The notes under the pieces: model-generated | The model's input: only the letters and a program-made list of their open reading frames with translations | Databases searched by the model: none | What the model was told of the DNA's origin: nothing | Made by a program: the position numbers and the translations under genes | Source: Aquaspirillum serpens DSM 68 | GTDB lineage: Bacteria > Pseudomonadota > Gammaproteobacteria > Burkholderiales > Aquaspirillaceae | Length of the DNA: 64,000 nt | Direction of reading: 5' to 3' | Assembly: GCF_000420525.1 (NCBI RefSeq) | Contig: NZ_ATVC01000006.1 | Span: 1-64,000 of the forward strand | Shown here: positions 16,415 through 22,680 of the stretch, one piece after another | Layout of the letters: each line of letters starts with the position of its first letter | Position numbering within the stretch: position 1 is the stretch's first letter

Positions 16415-19239
16415 CCCACCTGTCCTCCGGGCATCATGCTGCCTCCGACGCGCACCATCATCACGGCATTTAAATCCGGCACACTGGCCTCCATGTCGTC
16501 CAAGGCGACCATGCGTGCATCGTGTTCCTGTTGCAGCCGCTTGCGCCGGTGCTCGCGCACGGCGGGCAGGCCGATTCGTCCAATCGCCTGACCTCGGGCT
16601 TCGAACGCATACAGCGCACGTTCGCGTTCTTCTTTCAGCCGGGCGCGGTGTTCGGTCAGCAGTTCGGTGAAGATCTGTTCACCTTGGGTGCTGGCAGCAG
16701 AATGCGATGCCTCAAACCACTTCACCGATTCCCCTGCGCCCGTCACGGCGTGCACGTCTACGGTCTCAGTAAGCAACAGATCCCAGACGCGCTTGGCGGT
16801 CGGCATGAAGGATCGACCTTCCTCGTTGATGAACACCGGCAGGAAGCGCTTCCGGCTCAAGCCTTCAGCAGCCAGACTGATCTCCCACAACGACCAGATA
16901 CCGCGCACCGAATCCGGTAGACCAGAAACACGGATCACCGGTAGCGGCTGGCCGGCCACAAAGCGTGGCAGCTCGCTGATCACAGCTCGGGCGCGTGGGT
17001 CTTCCATCGTGACCCATTCCAACTCTGGATTCTCATCCGCTGTGCGGGCGTCGAAACAGGCCTGTGGCGATTCGCTACCGTCGGCCCACTTCACCCGCCA
17101 CGCCTTCCCAACCTTGGTAGCCGAGCCGCCGCGCGCAGCCAATCCGCTGGTGATAGCGCGCTCCAGCCAGAACTGCGCCGGGTGGTCACGCCACTTACGG
17201 GCGTCGTCGGTATCAAGATTGTGTTCGGTGGTGAGCAGATCGCTGTTCTTCTTCGACTCCGCCAGCGTGGATCGAAGCTGCGACACCACCGCATCGCACT
17301 CCTGTTCAATGGCGTCTGGATTTTGTAGACCATGTACGAATAGTTCGTCGAAGATTGGATCGGCCTCAACTGAATCCATTACGTCCGCAGCCTTGTCGAC
17401 GCCGAACTCTTGCGCAATGACCTCGAGCTTTTCTTCCAACACCTGGCGCACGCGATGCTCGACGGTGTCCTCAAGCACGAAGTTGATCGCACGCACCACA
17501 TGCTTCTGTCCGATACGATCCACCCGACCAATGCGCTGTTCGATCCGCATCGGGTTCCACGGCATGTCGAAGTTGACGATGATGTGGCAGAACTGCAGGT
17601 TCAGACCTTCACCACCGGCATCTGTCGAAATCAGTACGCGCACATTTTTGGAGAATACTTGCTGCGCACGCGTCCGGGCTTCGAGATCCATACGGCCATT
17701 CAGCACCGTCACCGAGAAGCCACGGCTCTCCAAGAAATCGGCCAGCATAGCTTGCGTAGGTACGAATTCGGTGAAGATCAGCACCTTCAGCGTCGGGTCG
17801 CCTTCCTCCTGCTGCAGCTTGTAGATCAGCTCCAGCAGCGCCTCGGCTTTGGTATCGGTGCCTGCGGCTTCGGTTTCCCTCGCAAGCTCCAGCAGCATCT
17901 GGACTTCAGACTTTTCCAGCTCCAAACCGCTGGACTGTATGACTAGATCTACCTGGGACTGGCCGTCCAGCTCTGCCCACTCATCTGCGTTGGTGTTTTC
18001 AAACAGATTAGCCTGAGGCTGCGGTGCATCGAGCAAAGCTTGGCGCTTCTCCAGCGTGGTGCGGATGGCTGCTGTGCTTGATGTCACCAGCCGTTGCATT
18101 AGGATCATCAGGAAGCCGATGTGGCGCTGCTTGGCCGCCATGGCCTGGTTGTAGCCGTGGCGCACATAGTCGGTTACCGCCTCATACAGGCGCCGTTGTG
18201 CGCCATGCCGTGCCTGCCAGGCCACCGCCTGCAGCCGGGTAATACGCGGCTTGAACAGCGGTTGGCCCTCGGCATCGATGGACACACGCTTTTCGGTGCG
18301 AATGACGAAGGGCCGTACCCGGTCGCAGCTGACGCTGCTCTCATCCGGGAAAGATTCACGGTCCAGCAGTTGCATCAGCCGCATGAATTGGTCGGTCTTG
18401 CCTTGGTGTGGTGTGGCGGAAAGCAGCAACAGATAGGGCGAGGCCTCCGCCAGCGCAGCGCCCAGCTTGTAGCGGGCCACCTGTTCAGTGCTACCGCCCA
18501 TGCGGTGGGCCTCGTCGATGATGACCAGATCCCACGACGCCGAGACCAGGTCCTCGAAGCGCTCGCGGTTGTAGGTATTCAGTTGCGCCAGACTCCAGCC
18601 ACGACGACTTTCCATTGGCTTCACCGAATCCAGCGAGCAGATTACCTGGTCATGCATGCGCCACAGGTTTTCTTCTTCACCGGCGCCACCGCTGCGCCAC
18701 TGCCGGAAGGCTGCCAACTCAGATGGTTCGATGAACTGGAACTTCTCGCCGAAGTGCAGGCGCATTTCCGTTTGCCACTGGCGCACCAGTCCCTTGGGCG
18801 CCACCACCAGGATACGCTTTACCCTGCCACGCAATTTCAACTCGCGCAGCACCAAGCCCGCCTCGATGGTCTTGCCGAGGCCCACCTCATCAGCCAGCAG
18901 GTAGCGAATGCGGTCGCGGCTCACCGCGCGGTTCAGCGCATAGAGCTGGTGCGGCAGCGGTACCACGCTGGACTGGATCGGTGCTAGCAACAGATTGTCT
19001 TCCAGCGCGTCGAGCAGCTTGGCCGCCGCCGTGGTGTGCAGAATCTGCTCCACGCTCGGGCGCACGCTTTCCAGTACAGCAAGATCTGCTGCTCGGGCAC
19101 GTAAAACGGTGTCCTTGGCCGGCAACCAGACGCGATAGGTAACTTCGCCCCACACGTCCTGCCGCTCGATTACGCGGCACGGCGATGCCTGCCGGGTGAA
19201 CCAGCACCATTCACCGATGGTGAAACCGCTCTCGGACAC
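16411..19239 (-). CDS. brxHII: BREX-3 SNF2-type helicase BrxHII
   Basis: A 942-residue superfamily 2 helicase/translocase characteristic of type 3 BREX. Motif I is LADEVGLGKTIEAGLVL (near residue 116), motif II VIIDEAHRMGG (near 245) and motif III LLLSATPHQGKTD. The C-terminal helicase domain has STDAGGEGLNLQFC and RIEQRIGRVDRIGQ (near 573). A helical C-terminal region follows. The start is GTG, abutting the stop of the TOPRIM-like cargo gene with a 2-base space; the end overlaps pglZ. The gene is G+C rich (68% on one counted line), unlike the cargo genes just upstream of it. Confidence 0.93.
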   Translation of the reverse strand: MSESGFTIGEWCWFTRQASPCRVIERQDVWGEVTYRVWLPAKDTVLRARAADLAVLESVRPSVEQILHTTAAAKLLDALEDNLLLAPIQSSVVPLPHQLYALNRAVSRDRIRYLLADEVGLGKTIEAGLVLRELKLRGRVKRILVVAPKGLVRQWQTEMRLHFGEKFQFIEPSELAAFRQWRSGGAGEEENLWRMHDQVICSLDSVKPMESRRGWSLAQLNTYNRERFEDLVSASWDLVIIDEAHRMGGSTEQVARYKLGAALAEASPYLLLLSATPHQGKTDQFMRLMQLLDRESFPDESSVSCDRVRPFVIRTEKRVSIDAEGQPLFKPRITRLQAVAWQARHGAQRRLYEAVTDYVRHGYNQAMAAKQRHIGFLMILMQRLVTSSTAAIRTTLEKRQALLDAPQPQANLFENTNADEWAELDGQSQVDLVIQSSGLELEKSEVQMLLELARETEAAGTDTKAEALLELIYKLQQEEGDPTLKVLIFTEFVPTQAMLADFLESRGFSVTVLNGRMDLEARTRAQQVFSKNVRVLISTDAGGEGLNLQFCHIIVNFDMPWNPMRIEQRIGRVDRIGQKHVVRAINFVLEDTVEHRVRQVLEEKLEVIAQEFGVDKAADVMDSVEADPIFDELFVHGLQNPDAIEQECDAVVSQLRSTLAESKKNSDLLTTEHNLDTDDARKWRDHPAQFWLERAITSGLAARGGSATKVGKAWRVKWADGSESPQACFDARTADENPELEWVTMEDPRARAVISELPRFVAGQPLPVIRVSGLPDSVRGIWSLWEISLAAEGLSRKRFLPVFINEEGRSFMPTAKRVWDLLLTETVDVHAVTGAGESVKWFEASHSAASTQGEQIFTELLTEHRARLKEERERALYAFEARGQAIGRIGLPAVREHRRKRLQQEHDARMVALDDMEASVPDLNAVMMVRVGGSMMPGGQVG

Positions 19240-19241
19240 GC

Positions 19242-19895
19242 CTAAATAGCCTCCGCAACCAAGCGCCGTAGTCCATCGCGCAGCTTGCCAAAGCTGGGGG
19301 AAATGTTGCGATCAGGCTCCAAAAGCGGCCCGATCTTCTCCGCCCATTCGTGTTTTACCTGCCCCGGCAAAGGCCAGCCCGCTTTCTTGATCGCGGCTGA
19401 TCCACCGGGGTAAATCGCATCAGCCAGCATCTCCCAAGTACCGCAAACACTGTCCTGGATATAGCGTTGCAGCACATCGACCTTGGCTTTCGGGTAGGCT
19501 GCTGTGAGTGCTTGTTGGTCACCAAAATACCAAGCCTCCATTTCCTCGATAGCGATACGAAACAAGGTATTCGGTTTTCGATTGCAGCTTGCTGCCAATG
19601 CTTTCAGTTCTGCTAAAAAATCGACACAATTTTTCCGGTCGGAGTCAAGCACGACCACCACGGCATCGATACCCGGCGTTTTGCCATAGCCACTTAGCAG
19701 CTTGGGCAACTGATTCAGAAGAATTCGTTTGGCGGGGTCACCTCCTGCGTTCAGGTTTTTTGGGATACGCCCTATTCCTTTATAACCATGAATCCGCCAG
19801 GTATGCGGATTGCTATACGCGCCGAATAATTTAGGCAACAAAGCCTCTAGCAGCTTCTCACCAGAAGCATCCTCTACAAGTATCTCAATGTGCAT
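19242..19895 (-). CDS. Putative TOPRIM-like nuclease (DUF4276-like), partner of AAA ATPase
   Basis: A 217-residue protein with the acidic pattern of a TOPRIM domain: an N-terminal glutamate in ILVEDASGEKLLEALLP (E8), a hydrophobic strand ending in the D-x-D pair VVVVLDSDRKNC (D84, D86), and further acids in AIEEMEAWYFGD (E117-E120). DUF4276 proteins look like this and are often next to AAA ATPases. The arrangement recalls OLD and PARIS systems, where an ABC-like ATPase controls a TOPRIM nuclease, here as separate chains. It starts 2 bases after the ATPase stop and ends 2 bases before brxHII. One counted line has 40% G+C, far below brxHII. Nuclease activity is an inference. Confidence 0.7.
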   Translation of the reverse strand: MHIEILVEDASGEKLLEALLPKLFGAYSNPHTWRIHGYKGIGRIPKNLNAGGDPAKRILLNQLPKLLSGYGKTPGIDAVVVVLDSDRKNCVDFLAELKALAASCNRKPNTLFRIAIEEMEAWYFGDQQALTAAYPKAKVDVLQRYIQDSVCGTWEMLADAIYPGGSAAIKKAGWPLPGQVKHEWAEKIGPLLEPDRNISPSFGKLRDGLRRLVAEAI

Positions 19896-19897
19896 GC

Positions 19898-21127
19898 TTA
19901 CCTCGTTTCGAGATAGTCGCTGTACCAGAGCCCACCAAGCGGGAGTCCTTCGGCGACAAGGTTTTTGACGATCTCCAGCTCAGAAACCCGGCGAATGGTC
20001 GAGTAGCCATCCTGCCCCTTTTCCAGAATCCATACCTCTTCTGGCGACAGCGCATCCACAAAATATGGCTGATGTGTCGTTACAAAAATCTGTGGCGCAT
20101 TCTTCTTGCCTGTTGCGTGGCTACGAAATTCCTGTGCCAGCGACTCCAGCAGCTTGTGGTATAGGCCGTTTTCAGGCTCCTCGATGCAAACGAATGGGGG
20201 CGGCTCTGGGTCCTCCAGCAGCAACAGATACGCAAATACTTTCAGTGTTCCATCCGACATTTGCTGTGCAAAAAACGGGTCGTTGAAAGCGCCATCGTTG
20301 AACCGCAGCAACACACGTTTGTCAGCAGTCACCTCGGTATCAATTTTGGCAATACCCGGAATTTTGCTGGCAATGCGCGCCAGGATACTTTTGAAGCGAT
20401 CCTTGTGCTCACGCTCCATGAACTGCACCACATTGCCGATGTTGTCACCATGCACATTCAAGTGACGCTGCGGCCCTGCGCTGGGCAGGCTGCGTGCTGC
20501 ATCAGGATAAAAATAGGAGAGGTACCAGCCCTTCAGAAAATCCCGAAACCGCTTGATACGCGGATGTTCCTTCAGTGTGCCCAGCGTAGCAATGCCAAGC
20601 TGGCGCGGATCTGTCAGTTCGACTACCGCCTGTGTGCGATCTTCCTCACCTTCAATCTCCACAGCTTCTTCGCCCGCCCAGACTGAACCCTTGCCATTGA
20701 TTAAGCGCAGGAACGGAAAAGGCTGCCCGTGCTTGGCGCCCTTGCGGCGTTGCTTAAGCACCTCGGATTCAACATAAGGGCGACCCGATTTATCCAGTCC
20801 AATTGAAAGCTGATAAGTGATGGGACGTTCTTTTGATGCCTCACGGTAATAAATTTCGAAGCGAATCGGCTCCTGCACGCCTTTCGACCTTAAGCGTTCA
20901 AAACCGCCACGCTGTTTCATGTCGCAAGCAGTTTCGACATCTGTTGCCAAGCAATCCGCGACAAAGCCAAAAGCATCGAACAGCGAGCTTTTTCCCACGC
21001 CGTTCTTGCCGATGACTACTGTGAAAGGAGTCAATGGTTCCCCGTGTGTTTGCCCCGATAGTTTGCCTATTGAAACGTCCCGCAAGGCTCGAAAATTTTG
21101 TACTCGGAATCCTTCTATGATGGCCAT
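19898..21127 (-). CDS. AAA/ABC-like ATPase (OLD/AAA_21 type) of the second cargo module
   Basis: A 409-residue ATPase of the SMC/RecF-like AAA_21 group. It opens MAIIEGFRVQNFRALRDVSI, has Walker A GKNGVGKS at residues 40-47, and the combined signature/Walker B region PFVCIEEPENGLYHKLLES near residue 325, followed by the H-loop IFVTTHQPYFVDAL. There is no fused nuclease domain; the partner TOPRIM-like gene follows after 2 bases. It abuts the stop of the upstream PD-(D/E)XK-like gene directly. By analogy with OLD and PARIS it probably senses a phage signal and releases or activates the nuclease. The counted line has 52% G+C, between the BREX core and the TOPRIM-like gene. Confidence 0.85.
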   Translation of the reverse strand: MAIIEGFRVQNFRALRDVSIGKLSGQTHGEPLTPFTVVIGKNGVGKSSLFDAFGFVADCLATDVETACDMKQRGGFERLRSKGVQEPIRFEIYYREASKERPITYQLSIGLDKSGRPYVESEVLKQRRKGAKHGQPFPFLRLINGKGSVWAGEEAVEIEGEEDRTQAVVELTDPRQLGIATLGTLKEHPRIKRFRDFLKGWYLSYFYPDAARSLPSAGPQRHLNVHGDNIGNVVQFMEREHKDRFKSILARIASKIPGIAKIDTEVTADKRVLLRFNDGAFNDPFFAQQMSDGTLKVFAYLLLLEDPEPPPFVCIEEPENGLYHKLLESLAQEFRSHATGKKNAPQIFVTTHQPYFVDALSPEEVWILEKGQDGYSTIRRVSELEIVKNLVAEGLPLGGLWYSDYLETR

Positions 21128-21649
21128 TTAGTTCTCCTTTTCTCGGCTGACTCTACTGGCAGGTATATCTGTCAGGGTTCTATTCCAGGCCGCAAAATTC
21201 ATCACTGCACAACCAGCCACAAATGGCTTTTTCCATGGCCGATTATTGGGGCCCTCTACAGGTAGCTGGCGCTTCAAGGCTTCAGTGCGGGTCAACAAGT
21301 CCGCGTCAGATAACGAACTGGCTCCAATCAACACCAGATAGTAAATGGGCTTCTTCGCCCGCCCTTCGGCGTACTCGTATAGCCACGAATCCCGATATTT
21401 GGTCTTGAGGTCGCTATCAATGGCTCCACTCATGAATTTCTTGAGGAAGGCTGCTCTGTCCTTGGGATTGGCGTTTGGATTGTCTGGGTCCTTGAACTCA
21501 ACAAAGAGTGTCCTGTCTGCCAGCTCAATAATAAAGTCCACCGCTTTCATACAATGACTCAGGCCGTGGCTCGTTTCATCATCAAACTTACGGCCCGTTA
21601 TGCCTGTGGGCAGAGATATTTGCAGATCATCTTCGGCGAGCACAGTCAC
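21128..21649 (-). CDS. Putative PD-(D/E)XK-like nuclease, partner of AAA ATPase
   Basis: A 173-residue protein not recognised as a named family. It shows a nuclease-like core: a strand with D38 in KAVDFIIEL, then E51 and K53 in TLFVEFKD, spaced as in PD-(D/E)XK folds. A later hydrophobic strand is KPIYYLVLIGASSL. It is read from a GTG that overlaps the upstream ATPase stop (GTGA), so it is almost certainly translated with that ATPase and acts with it. Cleavage of DNA or RNA is an inference from the motif alone; a non-catalytic role cannot be excluded. No signal peptide or membrane segment is visible. Confidence 0.6.
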   Translation of the reverse strand: MTVLAEDDLQISLPTGITGRKFDDETSHGLSHCMKAVDFIIELADRTLFVEFKDPDNPNANPKDRAAFLKKFMSGAIDSDLKTKYRDSWLYEYAEGRAKKPIYYLVLIGASSLSDADLLTRTEALKRQLPVEGPNNRPWKKPFVAGCAVMNFAAWNRTLTDIPASRVSREKEN

Positions 21650-22680
21650 AGCTTGATTCCTCCGAGACTGCGCTTGAGTTCGCGGTCATAGAGATTACTG
21701 AATGTTGCCGCAATTGCATTAGGATCAACGCCCAGATAACTATCACTGGCTTTGGAAAAAACAGCTCCCGACTCATCACGGAATAGTGATAGGTAGCGAA
21801 TTTGGTCATCTTTCTGCTTGCGTAAGTCAAACTCTTTAAGCAAGACATAGTTATGAGTTGTCAGGAATACCTGCACGCCCATGCGCTGCAACTCTAGGAT
21901 CACCTCGACCACTTCGCCCATCAAAGCGGGATTCAGGTTGGCTTCAGGTTCATCCCAGAACAGCACCGAGCCCGATAGCAAGGTGCCGTTCTGGATCAGC
22001 AACCAGATCAAGGCCAGCTTACGCATGCCTTCGGCCAACAGGGTGAACTCGAGATCACCCTGCTTGTTCTTGAGGAAAAAGTGTTCGCCTTTTGCAACCA
22101 CCTTGCCATCAATAGCTTTCTGTAGCGCCATCAGTAAGCGTTGACGATCTTTGTCCGCAGGTCCCATCAATTTGGGCAGGAAGGCTCGCTTGATGATGTC
22201 CACGTAGACCTCTTCAAAGGCGATTTCCCGCTTGGCTGCCGTTGCCAGGAATCCTGGCGCATGAGCGAGCATCTCCTTGACTGGGATGTAGGCGCTGCCT
22301 AGCTCGTCCTTGGTCCAGGCAGTTACGCCTGTGACTTTCACATCGTCCGGCTTGTTAGTGTGATTGGAGAACTCAGCAGATATTTTTGCGCCACCTTCAC
22401 GGGTTACCACCGCCTTGGTTTTGACGCTAGTTGATTGCCGGCGCGCCAGACGACCCATCCGGCCCTCATAAGGGTTAAATACGTTGCGCAGCTTGAGCGC
22501 AAAGCCCTTTTCTTTGTCTTCACCCACGGTCACGGCGCACGCCGCGTACAGCACCTTGAGCAAGTGAGTCTTGCCCGTGCCATTCTCTCCAATAATGATG
22601 TTTACGCCTTGCGAAAACGCTTGATCCAGCCCAGCAAAGGATGTGAAGTTATCCAGCTTGATGTGCGTGATCTTGCTCAT
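21646..22680 (-). CDS. AAA/ABC-like ATPase of the first cargo module
   Basis: A 344-residue RecF/SMC-like ATPase. It begins MSKITHIKLDNFTSFAGLDQ with Walker A GENGTGKT at residues 31-38. The middle holds an insertion with basic residues (GRMGRLARRQSTSVKTKA). Then come the signature-like LLAEGMRKLALIWLL, Walker B SVLFWDEPEANLNPALM and the H-loop VFLTTHNYVLLKEF. It overlaps the pglXI stop by four bases (ATGA) and the PD-(D/E)XK-like gene by four (GTGA), so it bridges BREX and cargo. It is not closely similar to the second ATPase of the island: different length and different insertion. A regulator of the adjacent putative nuclease is the simplest reading. Confidence 0.83.
   Translation of the reverse strand: MSKITHIKLDNFTSFAGLDQAFSQGVNIIIGENGTGKTHLLKVLYAACAVTVGEDKEKGFALKLRNVFNPYEGRMGRLARRQSTSVKTKAVVTREGGAKISAEFSNHTNKPDDVKVTGVTAWTKDELGSAYIPVKEMLAHAPGFLATAAKREIAFEEVYVDIIKRAFLPKLMGPADKDRQRLLMALQKAIDGKVVAKGEHFFLKNKQGDLEFTLLAEGMRKLALIWLLIQNGTLLSGSVLFWDEPEANLNPALMGEVVEVILELQRMGVQVFLTTHNYVLLKEFDLRKQKDDQIRYLSLFRDESGAVFSKASDSYLGVDPNAIAATFSNLYDRELKRSLGGIKL

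Noticed and set aside
16667-18987. Long plus-strand frames (385 and 288 codons) opposite brxHII
   Set aside because: They are antisense to a gene with clear helicase motifs in G+C-rich DNA, where stop codons are rare. Their translations show no recognisable family and no ribosome-binding sites.
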